The notes under the pieces were generated by a model that saw only the letters and a program-made list of their open reading frames with translations, ran no database searches and was not told the DNA's origin. From Ottelia alismoides (Eukaryota > Streptophyta > Magnoliopsida > Alismatales > Hydrocharitaceae), in assembly GCA_037367405.1 (NCBI GenBank), contig JAZKJV010008261.1, positions 620,001 to 684,000 of the forward strand: DNA of 64,000 nt, read 5' to 3'. Position 1 is the first letter of the stretch. Each line of letters opens with the position of its first letter. Position numbers and translations under genes: made by a program. Positions 23,301 to 34,100 of the stretch are shown one piece after another.

Positions 23301-23757
23301 TTGAAAGTCTGAAAAGCACATTCTCACCATGGCTACAGTCAATGCCATCAGCAATATCCCAGATAAAAAGAAGGACAAGGGAGCGTCAGTCATTCATTGC
23401 CAGATGTTCGGCCAAGAATTTTAAAGAACATTACTCGACATAGGGTCTTCTGTCAATTTGATGCCAGATTCATTACTCACTGAATTTGGGTTAGGTCCGC
23501 TCAAGCCCACCAAAATGATTCTGCAGTTCGCAGAGAAGTCAATCAAGCAGCCTAGAGGAATGTTGGAGGACGTGATCATAACTGTTCAAAGGATTCAATT
23601 CCCTGTTGACTTTGTCTTGCTGGACATGGATGTCTCCACACCTTTGCTCCATACCCTCTTTATCATTGGCCGGTCATTCCTCCGAACTGCCGAAGCAATA
23701 GTGAACTACGACACTGGAGAAATCACATTCATCCCTGTGATCTTAAAGTCAAGATAG
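23301..23757 (+). pseudogene. Element C protease remnant
   Basis: Retropepsin-like: LLDIGSSVNLMPDSL (about 23430-23475) corresponds to the active-site D-x-G-S/A-S, then LGPLKPTKMILQFAEKSIKQ, and the closing FIIGRSFLRTAEAIVNYDTG. The Asp is kept but the following Thr is Ile. The frame is lost at the 5' side near 23400. It would cleave the polyprotein. Confidence 0.75.
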
Positions 23758-24190
23758 AGACAGTGTTTGATTCCAAGCTTACAGAGGGAGCATCTGCAGT
23801 GGGTGTGCGGGTGATCAACCATTCTAAAGACTGTGACTTTTTAGTTGAAATCCAAGATACAAATCTTTTCATGAATGACATTGAGATCCATGAATTCCTC
23901 GATTCTGAGGAAGGGGTGGACAGTGTATTTTAATTTCACTCTATCGATGAGAATGAGATTTGTGTTGATGTGCCCAATCAGTTTGAAGAGCTTTCTATGG
24001 GACAATGAGCTCGCAAGACCAAGATCAGATCATGGATGAATTATTCAATAATGTGGACATGATTGATAATTTCTCTAAATTTTTGAAAGATGAGTCTGAA
24101 CAGTCAAATGTGGACATTGAACAGTTGAAAGAACAACCACCTACTGTCATTTCTGAAGTCATAGTGAAGCAACACCCACTCCTCCCTAGC
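23758..24190 (+). pseudogene. Element C acidic protease-RT linker remnant
   Basis: Acidic short frames (for example NNVDMIDNFSKFLKDESEQS at about 24045-24105) in the position of the acidic linker between protease and RT in B. No domain. Multiple stops. Confidence 0.45.
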
Positions 24191-25305
24191 TAAAACCATT
24201 GCCCTCCAACAAGAAGTATGCCTTCCTTGCAGGTGAGCCAAATATGTACCCGATCATTATCAATGCACACCTGACCGCAAACCAAGAATCCCGTCAGATG
24301 GAGGTTCTTAAACATAACCGCAAGACGATAGGTTGGAAAATCTTGGATCTCCATGGGATCAATCCTTCATTTTGCTCGCATCATATTTTCCTTGAGGCAG
24401 ACATCTGGCCCTCCTACGAATTTCAAAGAAGATTGAATCTGAACCTTTGAGAGATTGTCATGAAAGAGATTCAGAAATGGTGTGATACATGATTCATCTA
24501 TCCCATCTCCAACTCTAAATGGGTGAGTCATTTGCACGTCGTGCCTAGGAAATCAGAGATCGGTATTGTGAAGAATGACAAACGAGAGGAGATTCCGACC
24601 AGAGTACCCACTTCTCGGCGAGTGTGCGTTGTCTAGAGAAGATTGAACCTCACCACCAAGAAAGACCACTTCCCACTGCCCTTCATTAACCAGATTCTTG
24701 AGAGACTGGCCATGAATGAATACTTCTACTTCTTGGATGGGTACTCCGTATACAATCAAGTTTCAATAGATCGTGAAAACCAAGAGAAGATCGCATTCAC
24801 CTGTCCATTTAGGATGTATGCCTTCAGACAGATGTCGTTCGGGCTATGCAATGCCCAGCCACATTTCAGAGGTGTATGCTTGTAGTGTTCACTGACATGG
24901 TGGGCAGTTTTGTGGAGGTTTTCATGATTGATTTTTCAATCTATGGGATTCATTTGATAAATGCCTTGACTATCAAGACCGAGATTTGTGGAGGTGCTAT
25001 GAAGTCAATCTAGCGCTATTGTAGGAGAAGAGAAACTTCATAGTGACTGAAGGAATTTGCTGGGTGATGTTGTATCTAAATGTGGCGTGGACGTTGACCC
25101 AGCCAAGGTGGATGTGATTTCTAAACTTGAGCCACCAACAACAATCAAACAAGTTCGATCATTTTTGGGTCATGTCGGTTTCTACCTAAGGTTTATCAAA
25201 GATTTCAGCAAGTTGGTCTGACCGTTGACTGAACTTTTAGGAAAGGAGAATGATTTTATTGTCTATTACCATGTACTCATCGCCTTTAATCAGCTGAAAG
25301 AACTC
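24191..25305 (+). pseudogene. pol: Element C reverse transcriptase remnant
   Basis: KKYAFLAGEPNMYPIIINAH, SFCSHHIFLEADI, RRLNLTTKKDHFPLPFINQI, DGYSVYNQVSI and SFGLCNAQ identify RT. The catalytic box reads FMIDFS at about 24921-24938: the first Asp of the usual FMDD is Ile. Stops at 24448 and 24632 and several frameshifts (near 24860, 24950) confirm a dead copy. GHVGFYLRFIKDFSKL marks the end of the domain (about 25170-25215). Confidence 0.85.
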
Positions 25306-25750
25306 ATAATTTAGGCCCCTATCTTTCAGTCGTCTGATTGGACCTTACCCTTCAAAATCATGACGGATTCGTCAGATTATGCCATAGGGATTGTGCTGGG
25401 ACAGAGGAAAGATAATGTCCCATTTGATATTCACTATGCTAGTCGAGCGCTCGATGAAGCTCAAAGGAATTACACAATCACTGATAAGGAGATGCTAGCC
25501 GTAGTTTTTGCCTTGGAAAAGTTCAGATCACATCTCCTTGGGTCCAAGGTCATTATTTATACAAATCATTCGGCCATCCGGTACCTACAGCAGAAAAAGG
25601 ATGCCAAACCACATCTCATCAGGTTGATCCTTCTCCTCCATGAGTTTGACCTAGAAATACGAGATAAACCTAGAGTAAAGAATATGGTGGCCAATCACTT
25701 ATCGAGACTTCCCGAGCCCGAATCTCCTAAGCCGAACTTGCAACCGATCA
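25306..25750 (+). pseudogene. pol: Element C RNase H remnant
   Basis: Reads [38 protein letters not shown] and [10 protein letters not shown], ending VANHLSRLP. The acid of the last motif (TDH in A and B) is Asn here, so even the intact-looking frame would be impaired. Confidence 0.85.
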
Positions 25751-26616
25751 CAGAGACCTTTCTAGATGAGGTGATCATGTCAATTACCTTGCTCCAGTGG
25801 TATGCTGATGTTGTGAACTATCTCGTGTCCAAGAGAACTCCACAAGATTGGCCCAAGCTGAAAGTGGACATGTTTTTTCTCAGATATCCATTTCTACTAG
25901 TGGGAGGACCCATATATCTTTCTTGAGGGGGCAAATTGCATCTGGCAGAGGTGTATCCCTCAGGAGGAAGTTCCAAGTGTCCTCACGCATTATCATGACC
26001 GTGAATCTGGAGGGCATCATTTAGGCAGAAGAACGACAAAAAAAGTATTTTACAGTGGCCTATGGTGGCCAACATTATTCAAAGATGTAGAAGATTACGT
26101 CAAGCATTGCACTGACTACCACAAAATGAGCAGTACCATAGGAATGAGAGACACAATGCCTATGAAGTTTATTCAGATTTCAGATGTCTTCGACGCTTGG
26201 AGCATTGACTTCATGGGCCCGTTTCTGAACAGTCAGGGTTACGAATACATTCTTCTTGTTGTCGACTATGTGAGTTGCTGGGTGGAGGCTATCCCAACCC
26301 GGACAACAGGCAGTCGCACTGTCTGCAAATTTTTGAAAGATCACATCATCTCAAGGTTCGGGGTACCAAAAATCTTTATATCAGATGGTGGTAGCCACTT
26401 TATCAACAGAGAGATGAAGTTAACTCAAGAACTTTCCATTGAACATCATGTTGCTTCTCCTTACCAACCACACTGTAATGGCTTGGATGAATGCTCCTAC
26501 AGGGAGATAAAGACAATTCTATAAAAGCTTGTGCGCTCGGATCGTAAGAACTGGTCTCATCTACTTGAATCAGTTATTTGGGCTTACAAAACTGCGTACA
26601 AGTCACCTTTGGGAAT
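25751..26616 (+). pseudogene. pol: Element C integrase, 5' part (split by element D)
   Basis: HHCC remnant (RESGGHHLGRRTTKK ... CTDYHKMS: the last Cys is Tyr), core FDAWSIDFMGPF with first Asp, [11 protein letters not shown] with second Asp, and a decayed Glu region (REIKTIL then a TAA at 26522-26524). The frame stops at 26616, exactly where GGAAT and element D begin. It continues at 53670. Confidence 0.85.
26612..26616. repeat. Target-site duplication GGAAT, left copy (element D)
   Basis: GGAAT before the D 5' LTR and again at 53665-53669 after its 3' LTR. Joining the flanks restores the integrase coding context of C across the junction, confirming the borders. Confidence 0.92.
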
Positions 26617-26719
26617 TGTTGGACATGCGAGCCACGACGAGCCATTATGCAATAAATGTTATTGCAAATATCATTCCCTAATCTGAAATGAAGAATACAT
26701 AATTTGCATAATAGGTCCC
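26617..26719 (+). repeat. Element D 5' LTR, first 103 bp
   Basis: Starts TGTTGGACATGCGAGCC and matches 51013-51116 of the 3' LTR. It is interrupted after GTCCC by element B and resumes at 43162. Confidence 0.93.
26715..26719. repeat. Target-site duplication GTCCC, left copy (element B)
   Basis: GTCCC precedes B and recurs at 43157-43161 after it. The uninterrupted target can be read in the D 3' LTR (about 51112-51116 followed by TTAGTACAATT). Confidence 0.95.
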
Positions 26720-27651
26720 TGATGAATCCACGATTCATCATCTCAATATCTTGATCTTAGCAAAATCCACGAGTAAATTCCCATATAAATGTCCATAAAA
26801 TCCATAAATTAAAAAAATAACTCTTGTGAATAAAATACACTAATTATTGTATATAAGATTGTACAAAATGAATTAACAATAAAAAGCCGCAAAAATAAAG
26901 GAGTTTTATACTTGTAAATAGCCCAAAACTTTATGGATTTTTAATAATTTCATTTCAACTCCTTTTTGCCTAATTCTTTCTCTAACTTGTTCATAATAAT
27001 GTATATAAAAATACAAAAATACAAAACAAATTTTACTTAAATAAATGCTCCTAGATCCCAATGGGAAAAAGCCGTAAAGACCAACTTCCAAGCTAAATTC
27101 CCGCTCCGTATGAACTCCAAATTCACCAAACTCACTTTTAAAGTTCAAGTTAGAAAATTATCTATCCAACGGAAGTGGTTTCATTAAAATCGGAGCTCAT
27201 TTGCAAAAGTTGGGTTTTGGGACCTAGATGTACATTGTACATTATGTATATATTCATACTTTCTTCATTTTTTATTATATCTTTCTTAATTATTAAAAAT
27301 ACAAAAAAATCATACTTGTGTTGTATTTTAATTATACTATTTTATTGTATTTTTTCGTTGTAAATATCTCTTATTAAAAAGACAAAAAAAATACATATTA
27401 GAAAAGTAAAAAAAAATGTACATGGTGTTTTGTCTTCTTTTGTAAATTCTCCACTATTTCTCTTCTCTTTTTATTTTATTGTATTTAAAGTAGATAACTT
27501 TATTTCATTTATTTAATTATTTTACATTCTCTACAATAACCACCATTCAACTCCATTACTCCACCATATTTTCTAACTTCTAATTCAACTCCACTATTTT
27601 ATTAACCTCCATCCCACTCCATCTTAATTCTAACTTCCATTTTTCTTCTTC

Positions 27652-27660
27652 TTTATATAC
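27652..27660 (+). promoter_or_regulatory. TATA-like box, element B 5' LTR
   Basis: TTTATATAC in a pyrimidine-rich setting, repeated at 41121-41129 in the 3' LTR. Transcription probably starts about 30 bp downstream, which would place U3/R there; no start site is shown by sequence alone. Confidence 0.5.
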
Positions 27661-28154
27661 ATGTCATTCTCCTCAATTTTGCTTTTGATCCATCTTTATG
27701 TGAGGAGAGCCTAGTTCCCTGAGTTGAATCGGTGACAGCGACGCAGCCGCGGTCGAGCGACGACGGCTCTCTCTCCAGTGTGATCCGTTGGTTCTTTGGC
27801 CAACATCGCAGCCGCAACCGCGCGCTGCTCGAGCTCATCGCACGCCGGCGATTTGAGCGAAGACCGTGCTCACGAGAGCACATCATAGGCGACCGTCCAT
27901 CGTAGGTAAATTTTTCATCTCATTTTATCATCTTGTCATTTTTTTGCATTTTTTTATCACATCAAATTCACCCCCAAAATTCTTCCATTTGTTTAGTTCA
28001 TCTTCATCACCATCATCACTTTTTTTTTATCTTATGCATTCCCTGCATTAACAAAATTTAAAAAAATATAAAAAAGTAAAACAAAAAAAACCTTTTTATT
28101 ACAGCAGTAAAAAAGTAGTTTAAAAAGAATTAAAAAAAATATAAAAAAAAAGAC

Positions 28155-28515
28155 TACGCAGCAGCGGTGGGGGAGAGTTCCCACCGCCGCCCCCCTCATC
28201 TCCATCGCGCCGCCGCCCGGCCACCGCCCACCGCGCAGCCAGGCGGCACCGCCGCCCGCTCCCGGGCCGCCTCTCCACCGCATCTTGCAGCCGCGGGTGG
28301 CCGCCATCATCCCAACACCACCCGCGGCCTCCGCGGCCTCCGCCCCCTCGCCGCCGTTCGCGGCCCCACCTCGTCCTCCGCAGCCCTCCGCTGCTCGTCT
28401 CTGTCCCGCCGGCCAACAACCACCACGCGGCCGCGCCCCCGTGCCGCCGACCTCGGTGGCTGAGAGCCGCCGCCGCCGCCCCATCGTTGGGTTTCTCCAC
28501 CTGCGGCTTCAAGAA
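28155..28515. other. GC-rich island inside B 5' LTR
   Basis: About 360 bp dominated by CCGCCG-type triplets between A/T homopolymer tracts, repeated at 41625-41980. All frames are open on both strands because stops are rare in such sequence, so open frames here are not evidence for a gene. By position it would be in the transcribed leader of B. Confidence 0.7.
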
Positions 28516-29693
28516 GAAGAAAGGTTATTTTTCTTTTGTTATTTTATTGTAAGAATTGCATATTTATTTTGTATAGTTTTAGTAATTGCAAATCAGTCCC
28601 TGTATATATTTGCTTTGTAAATATTGTTTTCCGTTTTGCACAAAGACCCCTGTGTTCATGCCTTAATTTGGACTTCGTTTTTGCATCAATTTGTTCAATG
28701 AAAAATACCTTTGTGTGGAGAAACTAATTCTATACCTTGTGGATATTTATTTGTATTTTTGTGAGTAATGGGTAATTAATTAAAATTGTTTCACTGAAAT
28801 TTTGCATAGTTTACCCATTCCGTGCTCCTAAATTTATATCTCACACACCGTTGCTCTAAAAATTCTAAAAAAATATATATGATGCCTTGATATGTGATGA
28901 ACTTACAGTCCAAATTTCAAGTCCATTGGTATTGTCTTGTGCCTTAAATAAATTATAGAGTGTATTTAGTAATCGATTTTTAATTAAATCCACAAATATC
29001 TTTTTTGCGAAATTTCACCTCTCCTGGATTGCTAATCTAAATATCTACTTGAGATAATTTGCTTTTTGATTAATTTGATAACGTGGATTTAATAGAAATT
29101 AATTACTCACGATCACTCTGTTTTCACTAAAAAATTCATAAAAAAATCATAACTTGTCAAAAAATTCTAAAAAAATTATTGTATCTTTCTTGCATCATGT
29201 TTTACTTCCAGTAATTTTTTCATAATGTTTGCTTGCTGTTTGTGTGAAAAAGTGCGAAAAAACCCATAAAAAGTGTGCATTTTTATTTATTGCTTTTTAA
29301 CCCCTAAAATTAAAAAAATATGTTTTGTATTCCCCACTGGATTAGGACTCTAGGAAAAATACGAATTGGCTAATTTGGACTTCTTTTTTCATTAAAATTA
29401 ATTTGGCCTTGTTGTATGCTTTCTTAGTGTCGTAATTCAACCGCATTTTGCATTTGCTTTGGTTTTTGCATAAAAAAATCTAAAAAAAACCGCGTTGGAT
29501 ATCTAGATCTTAAATTTGCTAATTAACCCCAAAGTTGTTCCTTTGCCTCCCTGAGTTCGACCCCGGACTTGCCCGGGATATAAATTAAGTCGAGACACTC
29601 TTCACGGAGATCTTCTCTCGGTTCTGACCGGATCGCTAAGTACACGTGCTACAACTTGACCAAATTAAACAACGTATTTAGCGTCACGTCAGA

Positions 29694-29710
29694 TGGCGCC
29701 GTTGCCGGGG
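29694..29710 (+). other. Element B primer-binding site, tRNA-Asp
   Basis: TGGCGCCGTTGCCGGGG two bases after the LTR; complementary to the 3' end of plant tRNA-Asp. Identical to the site in E. Confidence 0.92.
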
Positions 29711-31141
29711 AGGCAAACGGCTTAGGGACTAATTTAAAAATTTGGATTTAGTTTTCCATTTACTCGGGTAGTCTGACCCCCGAGCCACTTGTATTTATTC
29801 CATTTTTTGCAATTATTTCTCTTCATATTTTTGTATATATCTTGTTGTTTATCTCTCTAATATAAATCTTTGTTTCCTTGCGAGGGCCCGGTGGACTTGG
29901 AGTGCATCGGAGGTCGACGGACGCGAGCAGCGCCGACTGCTGAAGTGCGAGGATAAAGCAATTTATTTTTGAGAGAATTTTGTAAATTATTGTAATTATT
30001 TAGGTAGTTGCTCATTTCTAGCGGCTCTTGTTTGAGAGCTCGCGTGTGTATAAAGACTTGGACTTTATTTGTGGTGTGTCGAGCCTGTTTCACTCTCCGG
30101 CGAGGGTGGGGCTTGACTTGAGTGGCGAAATTAAGGATTAGGCACACGGTAGTTTAGAATCAAATTTGTTTGTGCCCATCGTAATTTAAGCCACACATAT
30201 CTTAGAAGATTCACATATCTTATAAGATTCATAATGAGACGCACATAGACACGTACTACTTAGCTCAAATTCAATTAATTCTTCCCCGCTAATAGTATAC
30301 TGTTTAGGTGCGGTTTTCTCGATCTGCATGCATTTAGTGTAATATTTACAAATTCAGTTTTGCATAACGCATGAAGAGTGTTGGGATTCACTGTAAGTAT
30401 ACCTTCTTCTGAGCATGCATCATAATTTCTTGTTTGCATTCTGATTTCCGATTCCCATCTTGTTTTACAACTTAAGGTTAAAGGAAATTGGGACTGAACG
30501 GTAGACGTGCTTGTGTGTTCACATAAAATTCAAGTGATAACCTAACTCTAAAATTGGGACTGAATTGAGCAAGTCGATTTAATTAATTGGAATAAAAAGA
30601 ACCATTGTTCTCGGGTGCAGAAAGCCCTCATTGTTTGTTTTAATTGCAAGTGAGAGAGAGACGACCCTAGGATAGAGCCAAGTCTGGATTTCTTACTTAC
30701 TATTGGTTCTTTCTTTTTAGGCGATTAGCTACTTTTCAGTGAGGATTTACGGGTAGCCGGTAAACGGTCCGGACTTCCTTAGCAGAGTGGGAGGTTTAGA
30801 GGACGCATTAGTCCTCAAGGAACGGGTAGCCTTATTTGTACGGTCCGTACTTACTCCTATACTGGCTGAAAGTAGGTCAAACTAGTCGTAAGAACCGGGC
30901 CAGTCTGTAGGAAAATACGGGCACCTAACAGCTCGTTAATCTTTCCAAAGATTGTATTCTCACCAACTAAAATTGACCAGATAAATCGGCCGAACTCTTA
31001 CGGCCATCACATGTTGAGTTGGTGAAATTGGGGGTTTGAATTGCGTTTGAATTGTGTGAGTTCACTCCGCACATTTACGTGCACCGTAGAACTAGCGCCT
31101 CATTGAACATCGTGTTCTAATCGGTTCTTTTGACATCGAAG
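29711..31141 (+). other. Element B untranslated leader
   Basis: 1.43 kb between primer site and the first credible ATG (31142). No coding frame is supported. It includes T-rich and moderately GC-rich parts and would be expected to hold packaging and dimerisation signals; none can be named. Confidence 0.65.
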
Positions 31142-34100
31142 ATGACTGATTGGGGGGATATTTATTCGGACTTTGCGAATCTCTCGTTGAACCCTTCAAA
31201 AAGTACGTCTTCAAAGGTCCAAGCGCAACTTGGATCAACCTGGACTCATGACCCTCTTGAGCCCAGGATCACTCACTCTCGGGATGGTTACTCTCAAACC
31301 ATTTCCTTTTTCTCTTCCCACCTCACCGAGGAAGACCATCGCCTTGGTGAGAATATCATGATTCATAAATCCTCTTCTAATAAAGAACACATTGCTGATT
31401 CAGGCCATATAGAAGACACGAGTAAAATGCCTCCAAAGAAGAAAGAAGAGGAAGAAGAGAACCATGAAGACCCGATGAGAAGTATACTTGCCCGATTAGC
31501 TGCATCTGAGCAGCAACAAGCATTACTGAGAGCTCAGTTGGGACAGTTAAATGTTGGGGTCCAACTACCAATGGATGCGGCTTATAACCCTGGACAATAT
31601 CAGATTCATAACTACTTGAGTCCGGCCGAACCCGAAGTTGATTTTGAATTGAAGCCGCATTTTCTGAACCTGTTTCCACACTTCGATGGGAATGCTTCTG
31701 AGGAACCATATGCATTCCTAAGGGACTTTGAGCTCATCTGTGCTAACCTCAAACATCAAAATGTTAGCCAGGATTATATTAGGCTCAAAGCCCTTCCATT
31801 TGCCTTGGGTGGCAAAGCTGATTACTGGGTAAAGAATCTTGGAATCATCGTCACCACTTATGCCCAGTTCAAGGACCTATTCCTAAAGAAGTTCTACCCG
31901 TTGAGTAGAACTAACATGATGAGGACGCGAATTACGAGTTTTTCCCAATTACCTAATGAAGCCTTCTGTGATGCATGGGAAAGATTCAAGGATATCCTGC
32001 AAAAGTGTCCTTGTCATAGACTAGATGACAACATCTTGGTCCAATCCTTCTTTACTGGTCTCAACCCTGAGATGCAGGGTTTAGTGAGCGCTGCCTGTGG
32101 AGGCAGCTATACATCACGAGGAGCGGATACCGTCTGGAGGGTATTCGAGCAGATGGCTGAAACTAGCCGCTCACAGATGGCCAGCAGGGCCTATACACCA
32201 TCCCCCAGTTCACTCTCATTTGGAGGGGGAAAATCAGCTGTAGTCGATCTTTCTCAGGACGTGATCCCTAGCATGGGACTTCTTGCTGACAAGCTTACGG
32301 TAGTTGAGAAGATCGAGAGGAGGATTGATGAGTTAGACCGGAGCGTCTCCAAACTTCCAAAACAGATGGAGGAGTTGACTGAGAAGGTATCCAAGATACG
32401 GATACCCGCCGTGACTGCACCCGCTGCTCCTATTTACCGAGTTCACCATGTTCAGGAGCAGTTGGTGTCAGGGCAACCCCAGCCGTGGGAGCAAGACCAA
32501 TCCTACACCCACTCTTTCCAGCAGCCACCTCCAGTAGCAGAGACAGTCCAGGAGGAGCCTCCGCCAGTTTGGGAGGTGAATGGGATATGGTATACTCAGG
32601 ACCCTGCCAGGCAGGGAAGTACGGGAGACCGACAGACCTATCAGCGTCCCCCGACCTTTCACAACACCGCATTCACCTCCGCACCACCTCCATCACAGCA
32701 GAGCCCTGGATTCCATCCGCCCCAGCAGCAGAGGCAGCAGTACCAGCAGTATGGCCGACAGGGCTATTACCAGACGGGCCAGCAGGGCCCACAACCCCAG
32801 CAACAGCAACAGCAGAGGCAGTACACTGGCCAGCAGGGCCAGTCTTCCCGATCTTCTTCTCAATCTTATCCACTTCCTTCATCGTCTAGTCCCGTGGATA
32901 TTCAGCAGCAGATACTCGACGAGCTACGTTCCTACAGGAACGAGGTTCAGGACTTACGGGTGGATGTCAACCGCCTGTCCAGATGGCGAGACGAGCAGAC
33001 TGCACCCTCTACCTCGATCCCAGCCCAAGTTCAGGCTAACCCCAATAGCCTGAACCGTTCTAGTTCTCAGCAGCACTTTGGTCAGGTATACTATTCAGCA
33101 TCTCCTAAATCTGAACATGAGATTCTTTCGTGTGACGAGGCTAACCACATGTCACTCAGGAGCGGAAGGACCATGGTCGTACCTGACCGGGCGAGGGACA
33201 CGAGGAGGGGCATCTCTGGATCTCTACCTGAGGAGTCTTCAGAGGACGAGGAGGAGAGGCATCATATTTCAGAGCCCCATCAGCATCATTCGAGGATTTC
33301 TACTCAGGGAGTCGAGAGGAGGAGGAGAGCACGTACGCAGCATCGTCAGCTAGGATATTCTTCTGAGTCTACGGAGGACCTTGCATCTCCGGTTGTGGCG
33401 GATACCACTCCAGCTTCTATTCCACAACCTGTAGTAGATAGTTTAGATTTTGAGTCCATGTTGCATCAAAAAGATTCTTGTATGAAGAACTCTGTTTCCG
33501 TTAATGCAAAGAATGATCTTTCAGTTCATGATTCAGATTCTTCATCCTCTGTTTTCTTAGCTTCAATCCCTTTCCCCCGTACTCTTACGGTAGGAAAGCG
33601 CATCAAAAAGATTCAGAAAGATGACCCCGATATGGCACGGTTTTGCAAAGAAAACATCACAGTTAAGGTGCCATTTGATGAATATGTGGCTAACCATCCT
33701 GCCTTCCAAAAATACCTTAAGGTGAGATGCACACCTAGAAGGGTTAGCAGGAAGAAAGATAACCGAAATATAAAGACACATGTCTTATCAGTAGCCACAA
33801 CCTATTGTCTCAAGAATCAGACTTTGCCAAAGAAAAAGAGAGACATGGGTGCTCACTATGTGGAGAGTCGTATTGACAACATTGCGTTTGCACGCACACT
33901 CTTAGATAATGGTTCTTCGATCAACTTACTTCCCTTAGCATTATATCAGAAATTGGAGTTGGGACCACTTCGCAAATCTAGAGCATTACTCCAATTCGCA
34001 GATCGTTCAATGAAGAGACCTAAGGGAGAAGTGAAGAACGTCGTTATCTCGATTGAGGGGCAGAACTATCAGGTGGACTTCACAGTCTTGGACATGGAGA

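Larger units (their letters stand above)
26720..29691 (+). repeat. Element B 5' LTR (2972 bp)
   Basis: Begins with the palindrome TGATGAAT ... ATTCATCA and ends GCGTCACGTCA. A TATA-like TTTATATAC at 27652-27660 precedes a GC-richer stretch, a T/A-rich tract, and a very GC-rich island at 28155-28515. The rest is AT-rich. Almost identical to 40192-43156; one visible indel is a repeated GCGGCCTCC unit near 28325 that is single in the 3' LTR. Confidence 0.95.

Noticed and set aside
28032..28620. Several long open frames on both strands in the LTR of B (also 41517-42081)
   Set aside because: They overlap on both strands in CCGCCG-rich DNA where stops are rare, run into homopolymers and have no domain.
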